Part shown: positions 52,651 through 61,852 of the stretch, in pieces | How positions within the stretch are numbered: the first letter of the stretch is position 1 | Layout: every line of letters begins with the position of its first letter | Position numbers and translations under genes: made by a program | The notes under the pieces: model-generated | The model's database searches: none | What the model saw: the letters and a program-made list of their open reading frames with translations, nothing else | Told to the model about the DNA's origin: nothing | Source of the DNA: Proteiniborus ethanoligenes | GTDB taxonomy: Bacteria; Bacillota; Clostridia; Tissierellales; Proteiniboraceae | Direction of reading: 5' to 3' | Length of the DNA: 64,000 nt | Assembly (NCBI RefSeq): GCF_900107485.1 | Contig: NZ_FNQE01000011.1 | Coordinates: 1-64,000 of the forward strand

Positions 52651-53442
52651 TCAATGAAGGATTAAGCCTCCGGATATGAACATCATCCCAATATTAAAGC
52701 CTATGTGAGCTATTATACAGCTTTCTAATCCAAGCTTTTTATACATTCCTCCCAATACTAATCCTACAGGAAATATCTGAACAAACTTAACCCATTCAGG
52801 ATTTAGAACATTTGCATGTGCAAAAGTCCACAATAATGATGAAAAAGCAATTGATATCCAATATTTATGATTCTCAAGCTTGAATTTATTCGCTAGATAA
52901 TTAGGTATTACAAATCGGAATGTTATTTCTTCAATAATAACAGTAGCCATAATGATTAATATAATACTTATAGAAGGTGGACTGCCAAACTCATTAAGCC
53001 CTCCTGTTCTTTCTAAAACCATCTTATAGGTCTCTGAAATTCTTGGAGAAGTGAGTTTAAATAGACCATATGAGAATGCCACTGTTCCAACAATTACAGT
53101 CGCTACATTTAAAGAGTATTTTTTTATATTTATTTTTTCTATGCCCTCATGACTAAAAATTTTTCTTAGTAAAGGCAAATCTATCAAGCCTAATCTTTCA
53201 CATAAATGCATTCCTACACATGTGTGAATATATATTTTTATAAGATTTATTGCAAATAACAGCATAGTGGGTACTTCAAATCCTCCACCTAAGATTATTA
53301 AAATACCACATGCTGCAGACATAAATATTCCATATTTAATATAATAGTTTACTTCTTTAAGATTTTTAAAATAATACACTAGTATTGCAATGCCTATCAC
53401 AAAATTAAATATTAATAATAATGTTGAAATAATAGTTATCAC
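52651..53442 (-). CDS. CPBP family intramembrane metalloprotease
   Basis: A 263-aa membrane protein with about seven helices. The conserved residues are present: EE171-172 with Arg176 (EEITFR), His209 (FAHANVL) and His246 (IIAHIGFN), which bind the metal in the CPBP/Abi fold (type II CAAX prenyl endopeptidase-like). Bacterial members process peptides or act in self-immunity; no peptide gene is adjacent. It is a single gene. Confidence 0.9.
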   Translation of the reverse strand: MITIISTLLLIFNFVIGIAILVYYFKNLKEVNYYIKYGIFMSAACGILIILGGGFEVPTMLLFAINLIKIYIHTCVGMHLCERLGLIDLPLLRKIFSHEGIEKINIKKYSLNVATVIVGTVAFSYGLFKLTSPRISETYKMVLERTGGLNEFGSPPSISIILIIMATVIIEEITFRFVIPNYLANKFKLENHKYWISIAFSSLLWTFAHANVLNPEWVKFVQIFPVGLVLGGMYKKLGLESCIIAHIGFNIGMMFISGGLILH

Positions 53443-53604
53443 ACTCCCTAATGAATATTGATCTCCTCTTATATTATATGTTACCTAATTATAAAAAGCA
53501 TTGCAACATTAGCAATTAATACTTCACAGAAACCATTATGGATATCATATTATTAAATCACTAATAGCGAAGCAATCTAATCCAAGCATCTGCCTGGCAT
53601 ATAA

Positions 53605-54648
53605 TCAACTTTGTATATTCATTCCTATATAATCTCCTCTTGAAAAATCAGGCTGAAATCCGGCTGCCTTTATTCTTTCTTCTATGCAGTATCTGCACTC
53701 TGCTGCTTCGTCTCCCGTACATATTTTGTTATCATAAAGAGAGTAGTCTTTTCTTACAGATATAGGTGAAAGATTGGGCATAACTACATTGGCTCCTGCT
53801 TTAAGGCCTTTTTCCCTTCCTAGAGAGTCTATGGTTCCTAAGGCTGTAGTAGCAGGAAGCAAAGCTTTAGGTAGTAGGAGTCTAACTATTGCTATCATTA
53901 AAACCGTCATATCTAAAGCACCTGCATTTTCATCTGCAAAAATAGTGTCACTATGAGGTATAAAAGGTCCTATGCCTACCATATGAGGCTCCAATTCCTT
54001 TAAAAACAACAGGTCGTTAGCTAAATTCTCTATTGTTTGATAAGGAGATCCTACCATAAATCCTGCTCCTACTTGGAAGCCTATTTCCTTTAAATTATAT
54101 AGGCTTTTCTTTCTATTAGAAAGACTCATGTTGTCTGGATGAAGCCTTCTGTAATGATCTTCTGTAGCAGTCTCATGTCTCAATAAATACCTATCTGCAC
54201 CTGCCTGAAAATATTTTTTATAGCTTGAATAAGATTTTTCACCCATAGACAATGTTATTGCACAATCAGGATATTTGCTTTTTATACTATCTATTAAATC
54301 AACCATAATATTATCTGTATAATATAAATCCTCTCCGCTTTGTAGTACAAAGGTTCTAAAGCCTAGCTCATATCCACTTGCACAGCAATCTAATATATCT
54401 CCCTTTTTCAATCTATATCGTTGAGCATTAGAATTGCTTCTTCTTATACCGCAATAATAGCAATCGTTTTTACAATAATTACTGAATTCTATTAAGCCTC
54501 TAAAAAACACTTTCTTGTCGTAGTAGACTTCTCTTATGCTAGAAGCAGCCTCTAAAAGCCTATTGTCTATTCCATTAATATTTTCTCTTATTAAAGCTAT
54601 TAGCTCATCCTTGTCAAGAGAATGAGTGTTATATAATTTATCAATCAT
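53605..54648 (-). CDS. hydE: [FeFe]-hydrogenase maturase HydE
   Basis: A 347-aa radical-SAM protein: FSNYCKNDCYYCGIRRSN holds CxxxCxxC, followed by the biotin-synthase-like barrel with FRTFVLQSGEDLYYTD and the C-terminal CxxC...C region near CTGDEAAECRYC. It acts on the cysteine/Fe adduct during assembly of the H-cluster 2Fe subsite. It starts 12 bases after hydF and ends the operon. Confidence 0.95.
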   Translation of the reverse strand: MIDKLYNTHSLDKDELIALIRENINGIDNRLLEAASSIREVYYDKKVFFRGLIEFSNYCKNDCYYCGIRRSNSNAQRYRLKKGDILDCCASGYELGFRTFVLQSGEDLYYTDNIMVDLIDSIKSKYPDCAITLSMGEKSYSSYKKYFQAGADRYLLRHETATEDHYRRLHPDNMSLSNRKKSLYNLKEIGFQVGAGFMVGSPYQTIENLANDLLFLKELEPHMVGIGPFIPHSDTIFADENAGALDMTVLMIAIVRLLLPKALLPATTALGTIDSLGREKGLKAGANVVMPNLSPISVRKDYSLYDNKICTGDEAAECRYCIEERIKAAGFQPDFSRGDYIGMNIQS

Positions 54649-54660
54649 AAAAATTTCCTC

Positions 54661-55857
54661 CTATGCCTTGTTAAAAATCTCACTACATCTTGGCAATATG
54701 CCATTTAAATGTGCTAATAATACGCCATAGTTAGTTACAGGAATATTTTTATCCTTACATATGGCGAGTCTATTAGTTACAGCTTTTTTATTTAGCATAC
54801 ATCCTCCACAGTGAACTACCATATGATACTCCTCTAAATTATCTGGGAAATCATATCCTACACAATAATCAAAGCTAAGCTCTTTGCCTGTATATTTTTT
54901 CATTAATGCTGGTATCTTTACTCTCCCTATATCTTCATGAGTATGATTATGAGTGCAGGCTTCAGCCATAAGTATTTTTGAATTGTTCTCTAAACTATGA
55001 ATTTTTTCTGCTCCCTCAATAAGAAGCCCTATATCTCCCTTTTGTCTTGCTAGTAGCATTGAAAAGGATGTAAGAGGTATTTCCTTAGGAACAATGGTAC
55101 TTACTAATTTAAATATTTGAGAGTCCGTAACTACTAAGTCTATCTTTTTTAACTCTTTTAAAGCTTCAGGTAGCTCGCTTTCCTTTGTTACAAAGCATTT
55201 GATATTATGGTCTAGACAATCCCTTATAAGCTGAACCTGGGGTAATATTAATCTTCCCTTTGGTGCAGCAGAATCAATAGGAACAACTAAAATTACTGTG
55301 CTATTTTCTTCTAATAGATTCCCTACAATGGTTTCATCTTCATCCTGAAGCTTTTCTAGCTCTTGGGCTATTTTCCTCTTTAGAAGGGATACATCATTTT
55401 CATTAGAGCTATCTACAAATATTGAGTCCTTATATTTGCTTTTAAGCTGACTTTTTTCTATTTCAGGCACCATATCCCATTTAGTAAAAACTAATATATA
55501 GGGTATGGATTTTTCTTTAAATAATCTAACTGTTTTTTTATGATTATCTTCATCAAAGGCACTTGCATCTACAACATAAATAGCTAAATCTGTACGATTA
55601 AGTATGTCATTAGTTCTTTTCATCCTCTGCTTTCCAACTTGACTAATATCTTCAAAGCCAGCAGTGTCAACTAAGGCAATAGGTCCAAAAGGAATAAGCT
55701 CCATAGCCTTTACTACAGGGTCAGTTGTGGTTCCTGGCTGTGACGATACAATTGCCGCATCTTGCCCTAAAATAGCATTAAATAGGGAAGATTTCCCTGC
55801 ATTTACATTGCCAAATAATGATACATGCTTTCTTGAAGCAATTGGAGTTTTCTGCAT
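54661..55857 (-). CDS. hydF: [FeFe]-hydrogenase maturation GTPase HydF
   Basis: A 398-aa protein with an N-terminal GTPase (GNVNAGKSS loop, LVDTAGFED) and a C-terminal iron-sulfur scaffold: CTHNHTHEDIG (about residue 303) and HCGGCML (about residue 354). HydF carries the 2Fe precursor to HydA. Length is as usual (about 400 aa). Confidence 0.96.
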   Translation of the reverse strand: MQKTPIASRKHVSLFGNVNAGKSSLFNAILGQDAAIVSSQPGTTTDPVVKAMELIPFGPIALVDTAGFEDISQVGKQRMKRTNDILNRTDLAIYVVDASAFDEDNHKKTVRLFKEKSIPYILVFTKWDMVPEIEKSQLKSKYKDSIFVDSSNENDVSLLKRKIAQELEKLQDEDETIVGNLLEENSTVILVVPIDSAAPKGRLILPQVQLIRDCLDHNIKCFVTKESELPEALKELKKIDLVVTDSQIFKLVSTIVPKEIPLTSFSMLLARQKGDIGLLIEGAEKIHSLENNSKILMAEACTHNHTHEDIGRVKIPALMKKYTGKELSFDYCVGYDFPDNLEEYHMVVHCGGCMLNKKAVTNRLAICKDKNIPVTNYGVLLAHLNGILPRCSEIFNKA

Positions 55858-55869
55858 TTGGTTTCCTCC

Positions 55870-57240
55870 TTATATATATAAATCTCTCTCACCTTTTTTA
55901 AGCTTCTCTATGTTATCCATAACTAATTGTCTAACCTTCTCGTCTTGAATTTTAGGTATTTCTCTTTGAATAATTTTTTCTACTTTCGCCTTAAATTCTT
56001 TATCTCCATAGTCTAGCATATACTCGTATAAAGTCATGAGACCATTGGGCACACAGACATTTTTAATATTTCCTGATTTAGCTAAGGACATGAATCTATC
56101 TCCAGTTCTACCTTTTCTATAGCAGGCAGTACAAAAGCTTGGAATTAGTTCATCGTCTACAAGCCAATCAATTATCCTTGCCGCACTTCTATTGTCTGTA
56201 ACCTGAAACTGTGATTTGTTATGCTCTCTTGCAGTGTAGCCTCCAACCTCTACTGTTGACCCTGCGCTTATTTGAGAAATACCTATTTTAATAAGTTCCT
56301 TACGCATATCTATGCTTTCACGAGTTGACAATATCATTCCTGTAAAGGGTACTGCTAATCGTATAATAGCTACAATCTTTTTAAAGGTTTCATCATCTAC
56401 AATATGCTTATACATAGATAAATCAGCACCTTCAGCTCCACATATTCTCGGTACGGAAATAGTATGAAAGCCTACACCATATTTTTCTTCTAAATGCTCA
56501 TTGTGAAGCATAAGTCCTAAAACCTCAAAATATGGATCATATAGTCCAAATAAGACTCCTCCGCCCACATCATCTATTCCTGCTTCCATGGCTCTATCAA
56601 AGGCAGTTAAGTGATATTCATAGTTCTTTTTTGGGCCTGACATATGCATATATTCATAGGTTGGCTTATGATAGGTTTCTTGAAATAATATATATGTTCC
56701 TATGCCTATTTCCTTTAATTTTCTATAATTTCCAACTGTTGTAGCTGCAATATTCACGTTAACTCTACGAATTTCACCATTTTCAAGCTTCATATCATAT
56801 ATAGTCTGCATGCAATCTAATATATAATCTATACTGCAATTTACTGGATCCTCTCCAGCCTCAAGAGCTAAACGCTTATGTCCCATTTTTTCTAAAATAG
56901 CTACTTCAGCTCTTATTTCCTCCATAGTCAAGCGACGTCTAGGAAATTCGTTGTCATGATTATATCCACAATATCTACAGCGATTTACACAGTAATCGCT
57001 TACATATAGGGGAGCAAACATAACTATACGATTTCCATAGATATGCTCTTTAATCTTTCCTGCTATTTGAAATATTCTCTTTATATGCTCTTTGTTATCT
57101 GTCATAAGTAGTGCAGCAACTTCTTTATGAGTAAGCCCCTTGAATTCTGCTGCCTTATCTAGTATTTGATCTATTTCGTTTTTTGTTATTTTTTTAACAC
57201 TTTCGAGTAAATCGTTAATATATTTTTCGTCTATAAACAT
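55870..57240 (-). CDS. hydG: [FeFe]-hydrogenase maturase HydG (tyrosine lyase)
   Basis: A 456-aa radical-SAM enzyme: DYCVNRCRYCGYNHDNEFPRRRLT holds CxxxCxxC, and the C-terminal CTACYRKGRTGDRFMSLAKSGNIKNVC holds the CxxC-x22-C auxiliary cluster. It splits tyrosine to give CO and cyanide for the H-cluster. First of the three maturases, 13 bases after the regulator gene. Confidence 0.96.
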   Translation of the reverse strand: MFIDEKYINDLLESVKKITKNEIDQILDKAAEFKGLTHKEVAALLMTDNKEHIKRIFQIAGKIKEHIYGNRIVMFAPLYVSDYCVNRCRYCGYNHDNEFPRRRLTMEEIRAEVAILEKMGHKRLALEAGEDPVNCSIDYILDCMQTIYDMKLENGEIRRVNVNIAATTVGNYRKLKEIGIGTYILFQETYHKPTYEYMHMSGPKKNYEYHLTAFDRAMEAGIDDVGGGVLFGLYDPYFEVLGLMLHNEHLEEKYGVGFHTISVPRICGAEGADLSMYKHIVDDETFKKIVAIIRLAVPFTGMILSTRESIDMRKELIKIGISQISAGSTVEVGGYTAREHNKSQFQVTDNRSAARIIDWLVDDELIPSFCTACYRKGRTGDRFMSLAKSGNIKNVCVPNGLMTLYEYMLDYGDKEFKAKVEKIIQREIPKIQDEKVRQLVMDNIEKLKKGERDLYI

Positions 57241-57253
57241 ATTTATCTCCCCT

Positions 57254-57505
57254 TTATATTTCTTTTTTAGAAATGGCTGTCTTCACAATTACATGAGGTA
57301 TATTGCCTAGCCTTCCTGTTAGACTATTGATTTCATTTAGTTCTCCAATTACTACAATTGAAATTATGGCAATTTTCTCTTCTGAAAATGGAATGCCTAA
57401 TCGTCCTTTTATAATCCCTTTAAAGGATGAAACCACGTTATTAAATTCCTGCTGTACTAATTCCGGTTCCTCTAATATGGCACTTATGGCTGCTATTTTT
57501 TTCAT
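57254..57505 (-). CDS. TM1266-type iron-only hydrogenase system regulator
   Basis: An 83-aa ACT-like/NikR-C-like protein: MKKIAAISAILEEPELVQQEFN, then GRLGIPFSEEKIAIISIVVIGELNEINSLTGRLGNIPHVIVKT. This small family is encoded next to hydrogenase maturases in Clostridia and Thermotoga. It lacks a DNA-binding domain, so its regulatory name rests on context. It is the first gene of the hyd operon, behind a structured leader. Confidence 0.88.
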   Translation of the reverse strand: MKKIAAISAILEEPELVQQEFNNVVSSFKGIIKGRLGIPFSEEKIAIISIVVIGELNEINSLTGRLGNIPHVIVKTAISKKEI

Positions 57506-57542
57506 ATTTTATCCTCTCCTATTTTTAATCAAAAATATAAAA

Positions 57543-57708
57543 CGCACCTTCCCTCAGAAAGATGCGAATAGTAAACATATGCCATTAACCACATGTCATT
57601 CATATTATCCGTCACCTTTCAAATCAGAGCATAGCTCTTTTTCGTTAGGAAATAGGGTATTGTGAACATCTATGGAAAGATTTCTCTTGCCTTAGATGAA
57701 CTGTATTT
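57543..57708 (-). promoter_or_regulatory. Structured leader RNA of the hydrogenase maturation operon
   Basis: From the predicted start near 57708, the minus strand has a long hairpin (57667-57698, arms CATCTA and TAGATG with an inner AAGA/TCTT stem), a small AGAGC-ATA-GCTCT hairpin (57626-57638), a stretch with AAAGGTGACGG, and a terminator CGCATCTT/AAGGTGCG (57543-57566) followed by TTTTATATTTTT. The terminator lies 37 bases before the first gene, so this looks like an attenuator or riboswitch. It does not match a class I know. Confidence 0.6.
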
Positions 57709-57714
57709 AATATC

Positions 57715-57743
57715 ATATTATATTGTTGATATTTTTTTGTCAA
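57715..57743 (-). promoter_or_regulatory. Promoter of the hydrogenase maturation operon
   Basis: On the minus strand TTGACA (57738-57743), 17 bases, TAATAT (57715-57720). Confidence 0.65.
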
Positions 57744-57788
57744 TAATTAATGCAAAATTAGCTTTTATATTTCTATAAAAGCCTTTTT

Positions 57789-58772
57789 TCAATAAATATA
57801 TGTCAATATTTCAATTTTCTCAGGTTCTTTATAATAAGCTCTATTGTAATTTAGCTTGCCATCATCATCCCAGCTTATAAGTCTTAGAGAATATTCTGAC
57901 GTACCTTTGTCTATTAACTGTTTTTCTTTTGTTTCTATGTTAAGCAGATATACGTCTGTAGTTCCCTCTAGCTCAGTTTCTACTACTGCTTTTACCTGGC
58001 TTTCCTGTATCATAGCTATGTGTTTTGAATCAGGTGACCAAAGAACTCCATCTATATAGCCAATGTTATAAAGCAATTCCTTCTCCTTTACATCGACAAC
58101 ATAGCCTCCCCTAGCCACTGAGGTGCCCACATCTGCAATAATATATTCATTATTTGGAGACCATTTAAATTCGCAAATAATATCATTTACATCATCTATC
58201 CTTACTGGTTCATGATTACCAGTCTGCCATAAATACATTTGGCTTTCTCCATCTCCATTATCTATTGCAAAAGCAACTTTAGATTTGTCAAAGCTCCACT
58301 GAATCACAATAATATCTTTTTTAGCATTCAATATATTATCTATGGTGATATAATCACTTTCCTGTAGCTTAAATGCTTCTATGCTTTTTTCTTTTAGAGC
58401 CTCGGATACTTGGCTATCTTTATCCTGTTCAACAATTCTAATTATTTTTGCAGTTGCCTGCACTGGATAAGATTCTGCAACTGGACCTTCAAAGGTAACT
58501 TCTACTATCATTCCTTCTTTAAAATGTTCTGCAGAAGCCTTCTCTTTTGTTTTACCTATATATATTTTTGTGCTATTGTCTATTCTTATACTTGCTTTAT
58601 CATAGGATGTATCTTCCTCAAGCTCCCCTTCAACCATTATACTGGAAATTTTATCGGACATGTTTATGCCAGTAATTGACCCTCTTATATCTACTTTTTC
58701 TTCTTTTTGACAGCCAGTAAGGGTTATAATCATTATGATTAAGGCTATAAGTATGAATTTTTTATAGTTCAT
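57789..58772 (-). CDS. Lipoprotein with TolB-like beta-propeller segment
   Basis: A 327-aa lipoprotein (signal MNYKKFILIALIIMIITLTGC). Residues about 30-115 form a DUF3221-like OB region (IRGSITGINMSDKISSIMVEG). From about 150 on are WD40/TolB-type repeats: VIQWSFDKSKVAFAID, EFKWSPNNEYIIADV, VLWSPDSKHIAMIQ. AAAGGAGG lies before the ATG. Function unknown; surface-exposed. Related segments occur in the 61853-62599 protein. Confidence 0.8.
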   Translation of the reverse strand: MNYKKFILIALIIMIITLTGCQKEEKVDIRGSITGINMSDKISSIMVEGELEEDTSYDKASIRIDNSTKIYIGKTKEKASAEHFKEGMIVEVTFEGPVAESYPVQATAKIIRIVEQDKDSQVSEALKEKSIEAFKLQESDYITIDNILNAKKDIIVIQWSFDKSKVAFAIDNGDGESQMYLWQTGNHEPVRIDDVNDIICEFKWSPNNEYIIADVGTSVARGGYVVDVKEKELLYNIGYIDGVLWSPDSKHIAMIQESQVKAVVETELEGTTDVYLLNIETKEKQLIDKGTSEYSLRLISWDDDGKLNYNRAYYKEPEKIEILTYIY

Positions 58773-58873
58773 AAATAGTCCTCCTTTTCTATTGTTAGCT
58801 TATTAGACCTTTGTATTGTTAGTTTTGTTCCCTTTTAGGCTATATTAAACTTTTCTCAAAATAAATAGATGAG

Positions 58874-59329
58874 TTATATTGTCTTTCCACAAGATTTACA
58901 GAATTTTGCATCCTCATCATTAAGCGCACCACATTGTCTGCATTTTATTTTTATTATTTCCTTTGTTTCTCTTTCAGCGTTTTCTCCCTTTATGTTCTTA
59001 ACTACATCTATATTTTCAATGACATCATTTATCATTTTTCCCTTTGCAGCATTAAAAGGCTGTAAGTCTTCTCTTGCCTTTTCTGGATCTAAAATAAGTC
59101 CTGAGCCTGCAACACCTTTTGCCCCTATACTAACAAGTACATTTCCTATAATAATACATATCATCCCTACTACTGCTCTTAGAAAGAAGGTTGGTGGTCC
59201 TCCAAAGCTTGAGTTCATATCTATTGCAACTGTGATAAATGAGGAAAGAAACAAAATAACTCCTAGCACTATAAGTCCTAATCCTACATAGTAAATGGAT
59301 TTTCTTTCTTTAGAAATTTTATTTGACAT
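58874..59329 (-). CDS. Membrane protein with C-terminal zinc ribbon
   Basis: A 151-aa protein with two N-terminal membrane helices (about residues 12-35 and 50-70) and a C-terminal zinc ribbon, IKCRQCGALNDEDAKFCKSCGKTI, with two CxxC pairs. This layout is common in Firmicutes proteins of unknown role in which the ribbon faces the cytosol. It is a single gene. Confidence 0.75.
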   Translation of the reverse strand: MSNKISKERKSIYYVGLGLIVLGVILFLSSFITVAIDMNSSFGGPPTFFLRAVVGMICIIIGNVLVSIGAKGVAGSGLILDPEKAREDLQPFNAAKGKMINDVIENIDVVKNIKGENAERETKEIIKIKCRQCGALNDEDAKFCKSCGKTI

Positions 59330-59605
59330 TTTATGACCCCCCAGTCTGTATTTATTCTTAAATTTATTTTTTCTATATTAGGATTGTTTTTAGAGAAGAT
59401 GCTGTCTGTATAAGTAGTAATTTTTTTCCTTAAAATAAAAACAAGACTATTGTTGAAAATAGAACTAGAATAACTAATATTATAGAGCCAATATTCTTTG
59501 TATTATTTCATCATATTTACTAGTATAACTGTTTAAAAGCAATCAATCAAATAGATACTATTCTAGCTCTAAATTATGTTATTTTATCCATATTGTTTAA
59601 TTGCT

Positions 59606-60286
59606 TTATTTAACTATTTCTTTAAGTAAGCCTTTATCATACATATATTTTTTTGGTTTATTGGGCTGAAAGTATATCTCAAACAGCTTTTTATCTCTAT
59701 CCTTTAGAATTGATGACTCTGCTCCTATAGATTCATTAATGTCACAAGCATAAATTTTATTTTCATCTAATATGTATATTTTAGTTTGGGGAATTGTACC
59801 TAAAGTTGAAACAATTTCTTGCTTACCATCGTTATCTAAGTCAATTTCTGTTGTATTCCCATCTACTTGTATTATAGACCCCTGGAAATCTTCTTGTGTA
59901 AACCAATAAAATGCCTGGGCATAACTTGTGCCTAGTATTCCATAAATCTTTATTGCTTCCTTTCCGAATACTTGGACTTCTTCTATACCCATTAAATCTT
60001 CTGGTGTATTTTCAACGGATACTTCACCTATTTGATAATATTTATCCCTTAAATTAATTCCACCATTTATTTGACCGTCTTCTTTATCTTTAAAAATTAG
60101 TACCCTAGCCCCATTATCAATTGTTCTCTCTTGAATAATTTCATCAATAGTGTCCAATTGCAAATCATTGATTCTAACTTTGTTAGCTTCAATAAAAGCT
60201 AAAGGAAGCGTGCTATTTTCTGGTTTACTGCATCCACTAAGCAAGAATACTAAAATCAACAACATTATCCATACTTTAACCTTCAT
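59606..60286 (-). CDS. Hypothetical lipoprotein, 226 aa
   Basis: Begins MKVKVWIMLLILVFLLSGC, a lipoprotein signal. The mature part has NTTEIDLDNDGKQEIVSTLG, an EF-hand-like or FG-GAP-like calcium loop, and a beta-rich pattern. Possibly a surface beta-propeller fragment or sensor; family not recognised. The ATG at 60284-60286 has GGGGGG 5 bases before it; the earlier ATG at 60313 would disrupt the signal. It follows the methyltransferase gene closely. Confidence 0.75.
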   Translation of the reverse strand: MKVKVWIMLLILVFLLSGCSKPENSTLPLAFIEANKVRINDLQLDTIDEIIQERTIDNGARVLIFKDKEDGQINGGINLRDKYYQIGEVSVENTPEDLMGIEEVQVFGKEAIKIYGILGTSYAQAFYWFTQEDFQGSIIQVDGNTTEIDLDNDGKQEIVSTLGTIPQTKIYILDENKIYACDINESIGAESSILKDRDKKLFEIYFQPNKPKKYMYDKGLLKEIVK

Positions 60287-60324
60287 ATTTTCCCCCCTTA
60301 TGATAAGAAACAACTATTAAAATC

Positions 60325-61122
60325 TTATTTTTGTGCAAGGAACAGCAAGTGATTGCTCCATCCTAAAAACTCTGGCTTTTCACTATAATAGAAATGAAAA
60401 TTGAGCCACAGCTCATAGCTTTCTTCGTCCATATTATTTATTTTGTCCGCCAGCAATTCACTTAGTCCATCTGCTGCAACTTCAGCCACAATTGTTAGTC
60501 CTGATTTTTTGATTAATTCTCTCGCTTGATCAACAGTTGCAAATACAAAAGGAAAGTCTTTTACCTTGAAGGTTTTATGATTATATTGCTCTCCTTTTAA
60601 AAAGCCTGATTGATAGCACATGGTTTCCGTTACAATGACCATATCATTGCTAATAAAAGCAAAAAACATTATGCCATCATTTTTACATACTCGTTTTACT
60701 TCTTCAATACATTTGAAGCGATCTTCTATGTTCTCCAAATGATATAAAGGGCCAAAGCACAATACAATGTCATAGTTATTATCCTCAAGTTTAGAAAGCT
60801 CTAAAGCATTACCTTGAAATACTTTAAGCTTCATATCTGGTCTTTTCTTTTCTCTAATACGTTTCACATGCTTTTCAACTAGTTCTATCGAGGTCACCTC
60901 ATAACCTTTTTCTGCAAAGTACAAGCTATGTTCCCCAGCACCTGCTCCTAAATCTAAAATTTTCATTCCAGGCTGTAAATGTTTTTCAATTTGCCTAACT
61001 GTAGTTAAAAACTCAACTCTAGTTGCTTTGGAAGATAACCTGGAATCTTCATCAAATATTTCATAAAGAGCTGAAACCCTCTCTTCTTCACTTTTAATTC
61101 CTAATAAGTCTTCTATTTTCAA
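60325..61122 (-). CDS. SAM-dependent methyltransferase, class I
   Basis: A 265-aa cytosolic protein. GMKILDLGAGAGEHSLYFAEKGYEVTSIEL is the SAM-binding motif I with the acidic end of beta 2, and YDIVLCFGPLYHLENIEDRFKCIEEVKRVCKNDG is the typical motif II/III region. The substrate is unknown. It belongs to the large family of small-molecule methyltransferases and lies upstream of the 59606-60286 lipoprotein. Confidence 0.85.
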   Translation of the reverse strand: MKIEDLLGIKSEEERVSALYEIFDEDSRLSSKATRVEFLTTVRQIEKHLQPGMKILDLGAGAGEHSLYFAEKGYEVTSIELVEKHVKRIREKKRPDMKLKVFQGNALELSKLEDNNYDIVLCFGPLYHLENIEDRFKCIEEVKRVCKNDGIMFFAFISNDMVIVTETMCYQSGFLKGEQYNHKTFKVKDFPFVFATVDQARELIKKSGLTIVAEVAADGLSELLADKINNMDEESYELWLNFHFYYSEKPEFLGWSNHLLFLAQK

Positions 61123-61171
61123 TTTATAGTCACCTCTGCTAATTTAATTGATTGATTCACACAAATAATAT

Positions 61172-61738
61172 CTAGACGTCAAAATCAAACTCTATTATTC
61201 TCCAGCCTTCCTCTAGTTCCCTAAAATATAAATTCAAAAAGGTTGGCGGACTAACCGGTTCATTATATTCGTCCACATAGAATTCTCTTATATGAATTAC
61301 ATATGTATTATTCTCTTCATAATATCCATATCCTTGAATAACCATATCTTCATATCCAATTTCACCATCATTATTATATAGTAAATATTTTATTTCGTTT
61401 CCGTATACTTCATATTTGCCATAAATTTTATTTTCCTCTTCTATTATTTAGATACTATCAGATATAATTTCTTTTAACTTCTCAATATTACCTTGAGTAT
61501 GTCCTCTAACAAATTCTAAAGCTATATTGCTTAGTATAGGGAATATGGCTTGTTGTTGCTCCAGCTTTTCAATATAATCATTTTTTTCTTTTAAATCAGA
61601 TTCTAATCTTTTAATGCTTTTTTTTAATTCTTGTATTTTATTGTTTTCGTCATTATCTGTATTTACTGTATTGCCGTTGTATGTGCACCCAGATATAAAA
61701 AGAATACATATGATAGAAATAAAAGCTATCTTTTTCAT
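61172..61738 (-). pseudogene. Lipoprotein gene interrupted by an in-frame TAA
   Basis: The frame begins MKKIAFISIICILFISGCTYNG, a lipoprotein signal, continues with a coiled coil, and meets TAA at 61448-61450 after 96 codons (…LKEIISDSI). The same frame then stays open for 91 more codons to TAG at 61172-61174. Its coding-like end includes YGYYEENNTYVIHIREFYVDEY and LYFRELEEGWRIIEFDFDV, typical of the last strands of an NTF2- or Tim44-like fold. One base change would restore a 188-aa protein, so it is a recent nonsense pseudogene or carries a sequencing error. Confidence 0.75.
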
Positions 61739-61852
61739 AATCGTAACTCTCCCATATGAAAACTCATTATCAATTTCTTTTAAAAGGTAATGCTATTTGA
61801 CTATTATTTTAATTCTCTCTTTTTTAGACCATATTATTGAATGAAAGGTTCC

